This document shows positions 9,681 through 19,699 of a stretch of 49,873 nucleotides of DNA, in pieces (position 1 is the first letter of the stretch; every line of letters begins with the position of its first letter). The stretch is from Thermococcus sp. JdFR-02 (GTDB taxonomy: Archaea; Methanobacteriota_B; Thermococci; Thermococcales; Thermococcaceae): the NCBI GenBank assembly GCA_002009975.1, contig MTLP01000017.1:1-49873 (forward strand), written 5' to 3'. The position numbers and the translations under genes were made by a program. The notes below the pieces were generated by a model. It did no database searches. It was not told where the DNA came from and saw only the letters and a program-made list of their open reading frames with translations.

Positions 9681-10141
9681 TGTCTAACCACCACTGGAAA
9701 TTCTTCCCATGGAAAGACTATCCATTTATCCGTCCTAAAGACATAGAAGTCAGGAATTACTGTTGTCCATGGTTTCATAGCTAAACAAACAACCTTAACC
9801 TCCTTAGCACCTAAGCGCTTCACTTCTTTAATGACAACCTGCAAAGTCTTTCCAGTGTCACTTACATCATCAACGATGATAACTTTCTTATCCTTCAAGT
9901 CTCCGTGAAGGGGAATTCTAATTTCTGGCTTTTCCATGCGCTTTTCAATATCTGTATAAAATTTCACATCAATGACTCTAAGCTCCACATCACCTAAAAC
10001 GTGACTTAGCCTCACAGCTGGAATTAATCCTCCCCTAGCTATTCCCACAATAATATCTGGCATAAAATTTTCTCTTAACTTGTCAGCAAGAGAGAATATT
10101 GCCCTATCTATTTGCCACCATGTCAAGTATACCTTGTCCAT
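9677..10141 (-). CDS. purine phosphoribosyltransferase (xanthine/guanine/hypoxanthine type)
   Basis: Type I phosphoribosyltransferase, 154 residues. It would convert a purine base plus PRPP to the nucleotide. The PRPP-binding loop is [13 protein letters not shown] (88-100), and the ARGG turn at about 35-38 is also typical. The family matches Gpt-like archaeal salvage enzymes; the exact base (guanine, hypoxanthine or xanthine) cannot be told from the motifs. It starts after GGTGAT and overlaps thpR by 4 bases. Its neighbour is purP1. A half-match to the purine promoter element (TGTTAAAA on the plus strand, 10219-10226) precedes it, but the rest of the element is weak. Confidence 0.85.
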   Translation of the reverse strand: MDKVYLTWWQIDRAIFSLADKLRENFMPDIIVGIARGGLIPAVRLSHVLGDVELRVIDVKFYTDIEKRMEKPEIRIPLHGDLKDKKVIIVDDVSDTGKTLQVVIKEVKRLGAKEVKVVCLAMKPWTTVIPDFYVFRTDKWIVFPWEEFPVVVRQ

Positions 10142-10225
10142 GTTATCACCCCATAATCATGTTTGTGATTAAGTGAACAGATTTAAAATTAGAGTTAAGC
10201 ATTTAAAAATCCAACGTTGCCAAAT

Positions 10226-11293
<1,068 letters not shown>

Positions 11294-11881
11294 TCAGAAG
11301 GCATTCTTCAAAAAGTATTCATGAAGCCTCGTGTCATCAGTTAACTCTGGATGAAATGCTAAGCCAACAATGTTTCCTTGCTCAACACCTACAACCTCGT
11401 CTTTGTAATAAGCTATTGGATTTGCCTTTCCAAAGATTTCAATGATCCTTGGTGCTCTAATGAAAACCCCTAAAAACGGCTCTGCATCAAAAGTAAGCTT
11501 AAGCAGAGCTTCAAATGAATCAACCTGCCTACCATAGGCATTTCTACTAACTCTTACATCCAAAAGCTCAAGAAATCTTTGATCTCTAACCGCACCTTCA
11601 ATTTGCTTAGCTAAGAGTATTAACCCTGCACAGGTGCCCATAATTGGCAGACCGCTTTCGCCGAGATCTTTTACCTTATCAAGGAGATTGTTTTTAATCA
11701 TTAGCCTTGAAATTGTTGTGCTTTCGCCGCCAGGGATTATTAAGGCATCAATGTTTTTCAGTTGCTCAGCTTTTTTAAGCCAAAAGACTTCCCCGCTAAT
11801 GTTGAGCCTTTCCATAGCCTTTTTTGTCGCTTCTATATGCTCATTAACTGCTCCTTGAACTCCTATAACGCCAACTTTCAT
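11294..11881 (-). CDS. pdxT: pyridoxal 5'-phosphate synthase, glutaminase subunit
   Basis: Hydrolyses glutamine and feeds ammonia to PdxS for ribose-5-phosphate/glyceraldehyde-3-phosphate-dependent PLP synthesis. The 195-residue class I glutaminase has GGES (51-54), the nucleophile C84 in GTCAG, and H177/E179 completing the triad. The start codon overlaps the end of pdxS and has a GGTG box inside pdxS, so the two subunits are translationally coupled. Confidence 0.97.
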   Translation of the reverse strand: MKVGVIGVQGAVNEHIEATKKAMERLNISGEVFWLKKAEQLKNIDALIIPGGESTTISRLMIKNNLLDKVKDLGESGLPIMGTCAGLILLAKQIEGAVRDQRFLELLDVRVSRNAYGRQVDSFEALLKLTFDAEPFLGVFIRAPRIIEIFGKANPIAYYKDEVVGVEQGNIVGLAFHPELTDDTRLHEYFLKNAF

Positions 11882-12879
11882 ACACCTCTCTCCTCCAAGC
11901 GAACCTCGAGCTTATCAATCTCTAAACCTCTCATTGGCTCTCCTAAGTCTTTACTTATCTCGGCTATCACATCTGGCTCATCATAGTGATTAACAGCCTC
12001 AACTATTGCTCTCGCCATTTTTTCCGGATTTGAGCTCTTGAATATTCCACTTCCAACAAAAACTCCATCCATACCCATTTGCATCATTAGTGCGGCATCT
12101 GCAGGTGTTGCTACTCCTCCAGCGGCAAAGTTAACTACTGGCAACCTTTGCAATTTCTTAATCTCAAGAAGAATCTTGTAAATGCCATCAACTATTTCTT
12201 GGTAGGTGTATTCTTCATAAACGGGTCCATTCTCTAATATTTTAGGTTCCAATCCGCTTATCTGTCTAATATCTAAGATCAGTCTTAGGTAAGGTTCGGC
12301 AAACTTCCTAGCTATGACATAAATTTGGTCATCATTTAGGCGTTTTAAAAGCTTAATGTTCTTATTAACTAAATGTATATGTCTTACAGCTTCAACAATG
12401 TTTCCTGTTCCTGCTTCTCCCTTAGTTCTAATCATTGCTGCACCTTCCCAAATTCTCCTTACGGCTTCACCTAAATTCCTTGCACCACAGACAAACGGAA
12501 CTTTGAATTTTCTCTTATCTACGTGGAAGTAGGAATCAGCTGGCGTTAAAACTTCGCTTTCATCAATCATGTCAACACCCAAAGCCTCTAAGGCATATGC
12601 CTCTCCATAATGCCCGATTCTAATCTTTGCCATTACTGGAATTGTAACAGCATCCATGATTTCTTCAATTTTCTTTGGGTCTGCCATTCTAGCAACGCCA
12701 CCAGCTTTTCTTATATCTGCTGGCACTTTCTCTAAAGCCATAACCGCAACAGCACCAGCTTCTTCTGCAATTTGAGCTTGCTCTGCATTGGTCACATCCA
12801 TAATAACTCCGCCTTTAACCATTTTTGCAAATCCCCTTTTCAAACGCTCAGTTCCCTTTTGTTCAATAACTTCAAACAT
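11878..12879 (-). CDS. pdxS: pyridoxal 5'-phosphate synthase, lyase subunit
   Basis: Condenses ribose-5-phosphate, glyceraldehyde-3-phosphate and ammonia to PLP; dodecameric with PdxT in the family. The (beta/alpha)8 protein has 333 residues. The two catalytic lysines are visible at K85 ([10 protein letters not shown]) and K153 ([10 protein letters not shown]), and the phosphate site [16 protein letters not shown] is present. I chose the ATG at 12879, which has GGTGG 5 bases upstream, over in-frame GTG codons at 12885 and 12888 that overlap that box. It is divergent from thiC, sharing a 130-base promoter region with palindromes. Confidence 0.97.
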   Translation of the reverse strand: MFEVIEQKGTERLKRGFAKMVKGGVIMDVTNAEQAQIAEEAGAVAVMALEKVPADIRKAGGVARMADPKKIEEIMDAVTIPVMAKIRIGHYGEAYALEALGVDMIDESEVLTPADSYFHVDKRKFKVPFVCGARNLGEAVRRIWEGAAMIRTKGEAGTGNIVEAVRHIHLVNKNIKLLKRLNDDQIYVIARKFAEPYLRLILDIRQISGLEPKILENGPVYEEYTYQEIVDGIYKILLEIKKLQRLPVVNFAAGGVATPADAALMMQMGMDGVFVGSGIFKSSNPEKMARAIVEAVNHYDEPDVIAEISKDLGEPMRGLEIDKLEVRLEERGV

Positions 12880-12896
12880 AGCCACCACCTAAACTC

Positions 12897-12935
12897 AAGT
12901 TAAACTTTTCAATATATTTCAAGTTAAAACTTGAA
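12897..12935 (-). promoter_or_regulatory. palindromic operators flanking the pdxS TATA box
   Basis: A perfect 18-base palindrome TTCAAGTT-AA-AACTTGAA lies at 12918-12935. A shorter AAGTT-A-AACTT lies at 12897-12907, with AAGTT starts 24 bases apart. The AT-rich AATATATTT (12911-12919) between them is the likely pdxS TATA box, about 35 bases before the start codon. The arrangement suggests a dimeric repressor blocking the core promoter of pdxST, and possibly acting on thiC from the other side. Confidence 0.5.
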
Positions 12936-12947
12936 TAAAAAGATTTC

Positions 12948-12987
12948 CCAAAACACTTTTAATCCAAATGCTAAAACTAAGTTTTGG
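12948..12987 (+). promoter_or_regulatory. thiC promoter with flanking inverted repeat
   Basis: CCAAAAC (12948-12954) and GTTTTGG (12981-12987) are exact inverted repeats around CACTTTTAATCC, the probable thiC TATA region. The predicted transcript start falls on the right arm. No TPP riboswitch is recognisable in the short leader. A thiamine-responsive DNA-binding regulator (such as the ThiR type described in archaea) is a possible reader, but I cannot match its motif. Confidence 0.4.
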
Positions 12988-13010
12988 AAAATAATAACTT
13001 GGTGATAAAG

Positions 13011-14315
13011 ATGACACAAATTGAAGAGGCAAAAAAGGGAAATATTACGGAAGAAATGAAATACATTGCTGAAAAAGAGGGAATTAAAGTTGAAGAGCTT
13101 AGAAAAAACGTCGCTAAAGGTTACACTGTCATTTTTAGAAATGTAAAGCATGATTGGGTAAAACCGGTTGCAGTTGGAAGGGGAGTTAGGGTTAAGATTA
13201 ACGCAAACATTGGAACTTCAAGAGATATAGTAAATCTTGAGGAAGAAATAGAGAAGGCAAAAATAGCAGTAAAATATGGTGCTGACACTATTATGGACTT
13301 ATCAACGGGCGGAGACTTGGATGAAATTAGAAAAGCAATTATGAACGCTGTAAATGTTCCCATTGGAACAGTTCCAATTTATCAAGCAGCTGAAGAGCAA
13401 CTAAGAAAGGGTAGGGCAATCATTGAGATGACCGAAGATGATATGTGGAATGCAGTAGAAAAGCACTTCAAAGATGGTGTTGACTACACAACAATCCACG
13501 TTGGAGTTACAAAAGAAGTCGTAGAAAAGATGAAAAGGATTAAGAGAGTTGTTGGAATGGTTTCAAGAGGCGGCACTTTCTTAGCGGCTTGGATTCTCCA
13601 TTGGGAGGAAGAGAACCCGTTCTATAAGAACTACGACTACCTCTTAGAGCTTGCTAAGGAATATGACGTGGTTTTAAGTTTAGGCGATGGTTTAAGACCC
13701 GGTGGCTTACCAGATGCTGGTGATGAATTACAAATGAGTGAGCTTTTTACACTAGGACGTTTGGTAAGAAGAGCGAGAGAGTTTGGAGTCCAAACTATGG
13801 TTGAGGGTCCGGGACACGTGCCAATAGACCAGATACCAATGCAAATAAAAATAGCAAAAGTTGCAACTGATAATGCTCCTTTCTATGTATTAGGTCCATT
13901 AGTTACGGACATATTTCCCGGTTATGACCACATAGTCGGGGCAATTGGAGGGGCTATAGCCGCTTTAAGTGGAGCCGACTTTTTATGTTATGTAACTCCA
14001 TCAGAACATTTGGGATTGCCAGATAAAGAGCACGTTCGTTTAGGTGTCATTGCCTCAAAAATAGCTGCCCATGCTGTAAATTTAACACGCTTTGAAAGCG
14101 ATTACAAAAAGGACTACCTAATGAGCTTAGCAAGGGGTTCATTAAACTGGACAACGCAGTTTGAGATTGCAATGGACAAAGAAAAATTCATAGAGATTAG
14201 AAAGGAGAGACCCACTTCAACTGAAGCCTGTAGCATGTGCGGCGATTTGTGTGCGATAAAACTCATCAATGAAATGCTTAGAGAAAAGGGTGAAGCCGAT
14301 GGAGCTTATCTATAA
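13011..14315 (+). CDS. thiC: phosphomethylpyrimidine synthase ThiC
   Basis: Radical-SAM rearrangement of the purine intermediate AIR to HMP-phosphate, the pyrimidine half of thiamine. The 434-residue protein ends with the atypical C-terminal cluster motif CxxCxxxC (C407, C410, C414). The ATG at 13011 follows GGTGATAAAG; upstream in-frame codons lack a ribosome-binding site and are not used. It is the first gene of an operon with purC1, purP2 and purO, and overlaps purC1 by 17 bases. The pairing is logical because ThiC consumes a purine-pathway intermediate. Confidence 0.97.
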   Translation: MTQIEEAKKGNITEEMKYIAEKEGIKVEELRKNVAKGYTVIFRNVKHDWVKPVAVGRGVRVKINANIGTSRDIVNLEEEIEKAKIAVKYGADTIMDLSTGGDLDEIRKAIMNAVNVPIGTVPIYQAAEEQLRKGRAIIEMTEDDMWNAVEKHFKDGVDYTTIHVGVTKEVVEKMKRIKRVVGMVSRGGTFLAAWILHWEEENPFYKNYDYLLELAKEYDVVLSLGDGLRPGGLPDAGDELQMSELFTLGRLVRRAREFGVQTMVEGPGHVPIDQIPMQIKIAKVATDNAPFYVLGPLVTDIFPGYDHIVGAIGGAIAALSGADFLCYVTPSEHLGLPDKEHVRLGVIASKIAAHAVNLTRFESDYKKDYLMSLARGSLNWTTQFEIAMDKEKFIEIRKERPTSTEACSMCGDLCAIKLINEMLREKGEADGAYL

Positions 14316-14958
14316 GGGAAAGACAAAAGACGTTTATAAAGATGGCGAGTTTTTGATTTTTTATTTTAAAGACACCATTCTAGGGTTTGAGGATAGAGAG
14401 GACACAGGAGGAAACAAAGTAATTGGTGAAAGGCAAGGAAAAGGAAGTGCAGTTTTAAAACAAACAGCATTTTTCTTTAAGCTCTTAAATGAGAGGGGAA
14501 TAAAAACACATTTTGTTGAGAAGATTGATGAGAGAAAGGCAAAGTTTTTGAAAGCTGAAAAAATTCCTCTTGAGGTCATTTACCGCTACAAAGCTTATGG
14601 AAGTTTCTTAAGGCGCTATGGCGAGTTTGTAAAGCCTCTTCAAGAGCTGAACATTGTTGAGCTCACATTAAAAAGCGATGCTTTAGGCGATCCTCTAATC
14701 TGTGAAGAAGCCATAGAAAAGCTCAACATTGCAACAAAAGAGGAAATTCAAATCATGAAAGAGGTTACAAGAAAAGTAGCTCAAATTCTAAAGGAGTTCT
14801 TCCAAAATAAAGGCTTAGAAATCATTGACTTTAAGCTTGAGTTTGGGAGGAAAAATGGCGAACTTTTGATTATTGATGAGATAAGTGGAGATACTATGAG
14901 AGTGATGAAAAATGGGAAGCTTTTAAGCCAAGAGGAGCTTTTAGAGGTGATTGGATGA
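14299..14958 (+). CDS. divergent SAICAR synthetase paralogue (PurC1)
   Basis: SAICAR-synthetase fold, 219 residues, with recognisable DALGDP (about 132-137), DFKLEFG and DEIS...DT motifs. It differs from the canonical copy at 25821 at family-defining places: YRYKAYGSFLRR replaces VRNIVAGSLKKR, DEISGDTMR replaces DEISPDTCR, and the FKDxxTAFNG segment has become FKDTILGFED. It starts inside the end of thiC with GGTGA upstream, and its stop overlaps the purP2 start. The substrate is uncertain. It may be a second SAICAR synthetase or an enzyme acting on a related carboxylate. Confidence 0.8.
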   Translation: MELIYKGKTKDVYKDGEFLIFYFKDTILGFEDREDTGGNKVIGERQGKGSAVLKQTAFFFKLLNERGIKTHFVEKIDERKAKFLKAEKIPLEVIYRYKAYGSFLRRYGEFVKPLQELNIVELTLKSDALGDPLICEEAIEKLNIATKEEIQIMKEVTRKVAQILKEFFQNKGLEIIDFKLEFGRKNGELLIIDEISGDTMRVMKNGKLLSQEELLEVIG

Positions 14959-15887
14959 TAACCTCAACAATAGCTTCACATTCAGCTCTCCAGATAATTC
15001 AAGGTGCAAAAAAAGAAGGTTTCAAAACTCGTCTGTATGTCTCACCAAAGAGGAAGCCCTTTTATGCTTCACTCCCATTACTTGATGAACTTAGAGTAAC
15101 AGAGGATATGAGCAAAATCCTATATGACGAGGGAATAATAATCCCCCATGGTTCTTTTGTAGCTTATCTTGGGATTGAAAATATTGAACGCTCAAAGGCA
15201 AAATTCTTCGGAAATAAGCGATTTTTAAAATGGGAAACAAAGTTCGAATTAGTTAATAAAGCTTTGAAAAAAGCTAACATCCCACAGGTTGAAAGCTTTG
15301 ATTTAAGCGAAGTAAAAGATAACGAGCTTTATTTTGTTAGAATTGAAGGACCAAAAGGAGGGAGTGAACACTTTATCGCTTATGGAAGAGATCTTGAGGA
15401 GAAACTTAAAAATGTCAGGACACCATATAAAATCGAGCGCTTTATAGATGGCATTTTTATCTATGTGCACTTTTTCTATTCACCAATTAAAGAAAGGCTT
15501 GAGTTAATGGGAGTTGATGAGCGATTGGTAATAGCAGATGCGAACAAGAGAAGGCCATTTAAAGCTTTACCCTACACAATAGTTGGAAACAAGCTAATTG
15601 TCCTTAGAGAGTCATTAATTCCAGAAATTTATGACTATGGCTTAGCCTTCGTTGAGGCAATGCATAACTTAGAAAAACCAGGTATAATTGGACCTTTTGC
15701 TTTGCATTTTGCTTATGATGGTGAATTTCACTGCATAGGCTTTGCTTCTCGTATAGACGGTGGAAGCAACGTTAATCACTGGTATTCTTCACTTTACAAT
15801 GGCGAGGAAATAATGATGGGACTAAGAATAGCGAGAGAAATTAGGTTAGCTTTGGAGGAAGAACGCTTAGATGAGGTGATAACATGA
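14955..15887 (+). CDS. divergent PurP paralogue (PurP2)
   Basis: PurP family ATP-grasp protein, 310 residues, shorter than the canonical copy. It keeps SHSALQI at the N-terminus, PHGSFVAYLGI, HFFYSPIKERLELMGVDER and RIDGGSN, but GGKGYF has become GGSEHF and the DRRYE..DG segment is altered. It is start-stop coupled to purC1 and purO (ATGA overlaps). The tight link to PurO suggests it feeds FAICAR or a related compound to the cyclohydrolase. A changed substrate is equally possible. Confidence 0.82.
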   Translation: MITSTIASHSALQIIQGAKKEGFKTRLYVSPKRKPFYASLPLLDELRVTEDMSKILYDEGIIIPHGSFVAYLGIENIERSKAKFFGNKRFLKWETKFELVNKALKKANIPQVESFDLSEVKDNELYFVRIEGPKGGSEHFIAYGRDLEEKLKNVRTPYKIERFIDGIFIYVHFFYSPIKERLELMGVDERLVIADANKRRPFKALPYTIVGNKLIVLRESLIPEIYDYGLAFVEAMHNLEKPGIIGPFALHFAYDGEFHCIGFASRIDGGSNVNHWYSSLYNGEEIMMGLRIAREIRLALEEERLDEVIT

Positions 15888-16480
15888 AATACGTTGGAAG
15901 AATGCTAGGTGTTGGGCTAAAAGGTGGCAAACCTTTCGCTTTTTACCGCGTCAGCTCTCGCTCCTTTCCCAATAGAAAAGCAGAACTTAAAGGAGACGAA
16001 GTTGCTGTGCTCAATCTAATGGAAACAACAAATCCATACGTAAGCTATACAGCAGTGAAGATTTTTAGAGAGTATGCCGTAGTTAGCAACGGTTCTCATA
16101 CCACTTTCATTGCTCAGGCTTTGGAGTGGGAAACTCCTAAAAAAGCTCTAATTCATGTTTTAGATGCTATGGATTACGAGAGAGATTCACTAAACACTCC
16201 AAGGATTGCGGGAATAATCCAAAGGGATAAAGATGAGGCATTTTTAGGATTTGCGGGAAAAGACGAGTTTTGGGTGAAAAAAGTTAAGCTTGAGGAAGGA
16301 AAGGCATTTTTTACCGCTACATATAACGTAGAAGGGATTAAAGTAATGAGCATAGAGTTTAAAGACGAAAATGACCTAGCTGAAAAAGTTTTAGAATTAA
16401 AATTTACCCACCCTGTCTTGGCTATTGGGATTGTTGATTTTGGGGATAAGTTCAAAATAGGAATAAAAAACAAAAATTAA
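15884..16480 (+). CDS. purO: archaeal IMP cyclohydrolase PurO
   Basis: Closes the ring of FAICAR to IMP, the last step of de novo purine synthesis in many archaea and unrelated to PurH. The 198-residue protein shows the family N-terminus YVGRMLGVGL, the basic SSRSFPNR segment and the NPYVSYTA stretch typical of archaeal PurO. It is the last gene of the thiC operon, coupled to purP2 by ATGA, and its end overlaps the convergent ribH by 4 bases. It is the only PurO in the window. Confidence 0.93.
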   Translation: MKYVGRMLGVGLKGGKPFAFYRVSSRSFPNRKAELKGDEVAVLNLMETTNPYVSYTAVKIFREYAVVSNGSHTTFIAQALEWETPKKALIHVLDAMDYERDSLNTPRIAGIIQRDKDEAFLGFAGKDEFWVKKVKLEEGKAFFTATYNVEGIKVMSIEFKDENDLAEKVLELKFTHPVLAIGIVDFGDKFKIGIKNKN

Positions 16481-16935
16481 ACATCCTTTATTTTCTTCCT
16501 CAAATTCGCCATCTCTAACGCTGCCAAAGCATACTCAAAGCCTTTATTTGATTTTATTCCAGCCCTATCAAGTCCTTGCAACTCATCATCAACGGTTATA
16601 ACACCAAATATAACGGGAGTTTCGTAGGTTAAGTTTACATGGGCAATTCCTTTGGCAACTTCATTAGCAACCAACTCGAAGTGATACGTTTCCCCTTTAA
16701 CGACAGCCCCCAATGCTAAAATAGCATCGTATTTACCTTTTTTTGCTAGTTCTTTTGTAATAAATGGGATTTCAAAGGCTCCAGGGACTTTAAAAATGTC
16801 CACGTCTTTAACACCATGTCTCTTAAAACAGTCCAATGCCCCATCTAAAAGCTCCTTAGTCAACAAGTCATTAAATCTGCTTATAACCACACCTATTTTC
16901 AAGCCTTCGCCCTTATATTCGCCTTCATAAATCAT
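16477..16935 (-). CDS. ribH: 6,7-dimethyl-8-ribityllumazine synthase
   Basis: Condenses ArP (5-amino-6-ribitylaminouracil) with 3,4-dihydroxy-2-butanone 4-phosphate. The 152-residue protein is full length, with the SRFND N-terminal region, PGAFEIPF and the GAVVKGETYHF catalytic segment. It is the last gene of the riboflavin operon, with an ATGA overlap with ribBA and a GGAGGG box. Confidence 0.97.
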   Translation of the reverse strand: MIYEGEYKGEGLKIGVVISRFNDLLTKELLDGALDCFKRHGVKDVDIFKVPGAFEIPFITKELAKKGKYDAILALGAVVKGETYHFELVANEVAKGIAHVNLTYETPVIFGVITVDDELQGLDRAGIKSNKGFEYALAALEMANLRKKIKDV

Positions 16936-18101
16936 CCTTTTCCCTCCAGAAGTGGTTTTAGATTATGACCAAGCTTAAGCATCTTAGCCTCTAAATAAGG
17001 CTTGTTAATCTCATTAACCTCCCCAAAAATCGGGATAACCTCAACAACCTCTATACCAAACTCCTCCAAAGCCTTAACCTTCCTTGGATTGTTAGTCAAA
17101 AGCCTAACTTTTGAGACACCTAAAGCCTTGAGCATTTGATATGCAATGCTAAAGTCTCTTTCATCTTCACTGAAGCCAAGCATTTTATTTGCTTCAAACG
17201 TGTCAAAGCCCTTATCTTGAAGTTCATAGGCCCTGATTTTGTTCTTTAGACCAATGCCTCTTCCTTCTTGCCTTAGATAAAGTAAAATCCCTCCTTCCTG
17301 AGCTATCATTTTTAGAGCATTTGCTAATTGGCTTCCACAGTCGCACTTTAGAGAAGCTAAAGTGTCACCAGTCAAACATTCTGAGTGGAGCCTAACTAAT
17401 GGAACATCATAAGGTTCTTTAACTATAGCTACATGCTCCTTAAAGTCAAGCTCATTCTCAAAGGCAACTATCTTAAAGGTTCCGTATTTGCTGGGGAGCT
17501 TTGCTTGAGCAAAAACTTTAACAAAACATTTTTTCCTTACAACTTCTTTAAACACCTCTTTGATTGTAACCATCGGCAAATCGTGCTTTTTAGCAAAATT
17601 CCTTATGAATTCAAAGTTGTGGGAATTCCCTTCTTCATCTAAAAGCTCTATTATCACTGCATACCTCTTAAATCCAAGCATTTCAACTAGTTCAAGAGAT
17701 GCTTCAGTGTGTCCTTTCCTTTTATTTATCCCAATCCCACCCAAAAGGTGCAGATGACCAGGATAGCGGAAGTGCTTAATATCCAATCCCTCGGCAATCT
17801 TTTTAGCAGTTAAAGCTCTCTCTTCTGCACTAATTCCCGTGAATGTTTCCTTATAGTCAACGCTAATTAAAAAGTTCGTCTCGTTGTTCTTGGAAGGCAA
17901 CTTGAAAAAGCCCCTCTTTAGAGCCTCCTCTTCATCCATAGCTAAGCATAGCATTCCCTTAGCTTGGAGCATAAAGTTTATCACTTCAGCGTTTGCAAGC
18001 TCGGCTGGATAAATTAGATCAGCTTCAACTTCCCTTTCTTCGTCAATTAGAATTATTGGTTTACCTTCAAGAAGGCTTTTCCTAAGCTTTTCCAAGTCCA
18101 T
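16932..18101 (-). CDS. ribBA: bifunctional DHBP synthase / GTP cyclohydrolase II
   Basis: The N-terminal RibB domain (about 1-195) makes dihydroxybutanone phosphate; DEEREVEADL and the HLHLLGG region are visible. The C-terminal RibA domain opens GTP, with the zinc site HSECLTGDTLASLKCDCG and GRGIGLKNK. The protein has 389 residues from the ATG at 18101, which follows GGTGAT; the GTG three codons upstream overlaps that box. A fused bacterial-type RibBA is unusual for archaea, which mostly use a separate ArfA route. It overlaps ribE by 20 bases. Confidence 0.96.
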   Translation of the reverse strand: MDLEKLRKSLLEGKPIILIDEEREVEADLIYPAELANAEVINFMLQAKGMLCLAMDEEEALKRGFFKLPSKNNETNFLISVDYKETFTGISAEERALTAKKIAEGLDIKHFRYPGHLHLLGGIGINKRKGHTEASLELVEMLGFKRYAVIIELLDEEGNSHNFEFIRNFAKKHDLPMVTIKEVFKEVVRKKCFVKVFAQAKLPSKYGTFKIVAFENELDFKEHVAIVKEPYDVPLVRLHSECLTGDTLASLKCDCGSQLANALKMIAQEGGILLYLRQEGRGIGLKNKIRAYELQDKGFDTFEANKMLGFSEDERDFSIAYQMLKALGVSKVRLLTNNPRKVKALEEFGIEVVEVIPIFGEVNEINKPYLEAKMLKLGHNLKPLLEGKG

Positions 18102-18651
18102 ATCTATCACCCAAAATACCCTTCAAATATCTCGCAACAACGTCTATCTCATAATTCACTTCATCTCCAATTCTTAGAAACCTCAGATTGGTATTTTCCC
18201 ATGTATAAGGAATCACCTGTACCCAAAATTGATTTTTATCAACTTTAGCTATTGTCAAGCTTATTCCATTCAAAGCTATGCTTCCCTTTTCTACTATGGC
18301 AAATCTCTCTTTAGGCATTTCAAAGGACAGCCAATAGGTTTTTCCTCTCTTTAGAATTTTCTTTAGCTTTAAGGTCCCGTCAATGTGTCCAGTAACTAAA
18401 TGTCCATCAATTCTATAGCCAAGCTTCAAAGCTCTTTCAAGGTTGACAACTTTTGCTTTAGCCAAGTTGGTTCTTTTTAACGTCTCTTCACCAATATCAA
18501 AGACTATATAATCTCTAATATCACTAACAGTTAAGCATGCCCCATTGACGGCTACACTGTCCCCTAAGTTTACGTCTATCACTTTTTCAACGAACAGTTT
18601 CCCATTAGAGAATTTAGCTTTTGCAACAGCTTCAATTATTCCTGAGAACAT
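18082..18651 (-). CDS. ribE: riboflavin synthase, bacterial alpha-chain type
   Basis: Dismutates lumazine to riboflavin. The 189-residue protein has the two internal lumazine-binding repeats: MFSGIIEAVA at the start of the first, with GACLTV, and HVTGH-like GHLVTGHIDG with NGISLTIA in the second. This is the bacterial two-barrel enzyme, not the archaeal pentameric RibC type, and supports transfer of the operon from bacteria. It overlaps ribD by 16 bases. Confidence 0.95.
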   Translation of the reverse strand: MFSGIIEAVAKAKFSNGKLFVEKVIDVNLGDSVAVNGACLTVSDIRDYIVFDIGEETLKRTNLAKAKVVNLERALKLGYRIDGHLVTGHIDGTLKLKKILKRGKTYWLSFEMPKERFAIVEKGSIALNGISLTIAKVDKNQFWVQVIPYTWENTNLRFLRIGDEVNYEIDVVARYLKGILGDRYGLGKA

Positions 18652-19679
18652 GGCTTCGCCTCCACGTAAAGGCTATCTCTAAAGCTTTCAAACTTTAGAA
18701 ATTCGACTTTAAAAGCATCACTAACCTTATCAACGTTTAAACATTCAAAAGGGGAAATTCCTTTACCAAAGAGCTTATTTCCATAAAACAAATGCAGTTT
18801 ATTAGCGAAGGGCAAAAACTGACATGCTATCCTTCCACCTTCGATTAAAACGCTATCTATTCCTTTTTCGCCAAGGATTTTTAATATTCTTCCGGGATTC
18901 GTTTCCCTAATGACTTCTGCATTATTCCACTCTTTTTCGCTCTTGGTGAATACTATGACCTTCCCATTCTTAAACGCCCTAAAATTTCCATTAGCAGTTA
19001 ATCCATGCCTATCAAGGATTACTTTCACCTTTTCAGTGCATCCTTCTATTCTACAAGTTAGTTTTGGATCGTCTTTAAGAATCGTATTAGCTCCAACCAT
19101 TATTGCCATATACTTTTTCCTGAGCTCCTGAACTTTCTCCCTTGCTTTTTTGCCAGTAATCCATTTTGAGGAGAAGGTCTTTGTTGCAATAAAACCGTCT
19201 AAGGTCAAAGCAAGTTTTATGGCTACAAAAGGCGTTTTTGTTGTTATGTACTTTAGAAATATCTCATTCAACTTTCTTGCCTCTTCTTTAAGAATACCAA
19301 CTTTAACTTCAATGCCCGCTTTTTTGAGCTTTTCAATGCTTTTTCCATTAACCAATGGATTAGGGTCTTCCATTGCTATTACAACTCTTGAGAAGCCTTC
19401 CTTTATTATTCTATCAACACAAGGAGGCTGCTTACCCCAATGAGAACAAGGCTCTAAAGTAACATACATTGTTGCTCCTTCAAGGGAATGACCTTTGCTT
19501 TTTGCATCTTCTATAGCGTTAACTTCCGCATGCTTATCCCCAAAATATTGATGATAACCCTTGCCAATTACTTTTCCATCTTTAACTATAACCGCTCCAA
19601 CCATCGGATTTGGATTTACCCCTCCCTCTCCTTTTTTGGCTAACTCCAAAGCTAGGCTCATGAAGTATTCATCGTTCAT
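18636..19679 (-). CDS. ribD: bifunctional riboflavin deaminase-reductase
   Basis: The N-terminal cytidine-deaminase-like domain (about 1-145) has the zinc motif HAEVNAI...PCSHWGKQPPC. The C-terminal DHFR-like reductase domain (about 150-340) starts VAIKLALTLDGFIA and contains GGRIACQFL. Together they convert the GTP cyclohydrolase II product to the ribitylaminopyrimidine. The protein has 347 residues. It is the first gene of ribD-ribE-ribBA-ribH, and its promoter carries the repeats at 19700-19742. Confidence 0.96.
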   Translation of the reverse strand: MNDEYFMSLALELAKKGEGGVNPNPMVGAVIVKDGKVIGKGYHQYFGDKHAEVNAIEDAKSKGHSLEGATMYVTLEPCSHWGKQPPCVDRIIKEGFSRVVIAMEDPNPLVNGKSIEKLKKAGIEVKVGILKEEARKLNEIFLKYITTKTPFVAIKLALTLDGFIATKTFSSKWITGKKAREKVQELRKKYMAIMVGANTILKDDPKLTCRIEGCTEKVKVILDRHGLTANGNFRAFKNGKVIVFTKSEKEWNNAEVIRETNPGRILKILGEKGIDSVLIEGGRIACQFLPFANKLHLFYGNKLFGKGISPFECLNVDKVSDAFKVEFLKFESFRDSLYVEAKPCSQE

Positions 19680-19699
19680 AACCCATCGATAATCTGATT

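Noticed and set aside
12889-13010. TPP riboswitch before thiC
   Set aside because: The leader is too short and lacks the conserved CTGAGA and related elements; palindromes suggest protein control.
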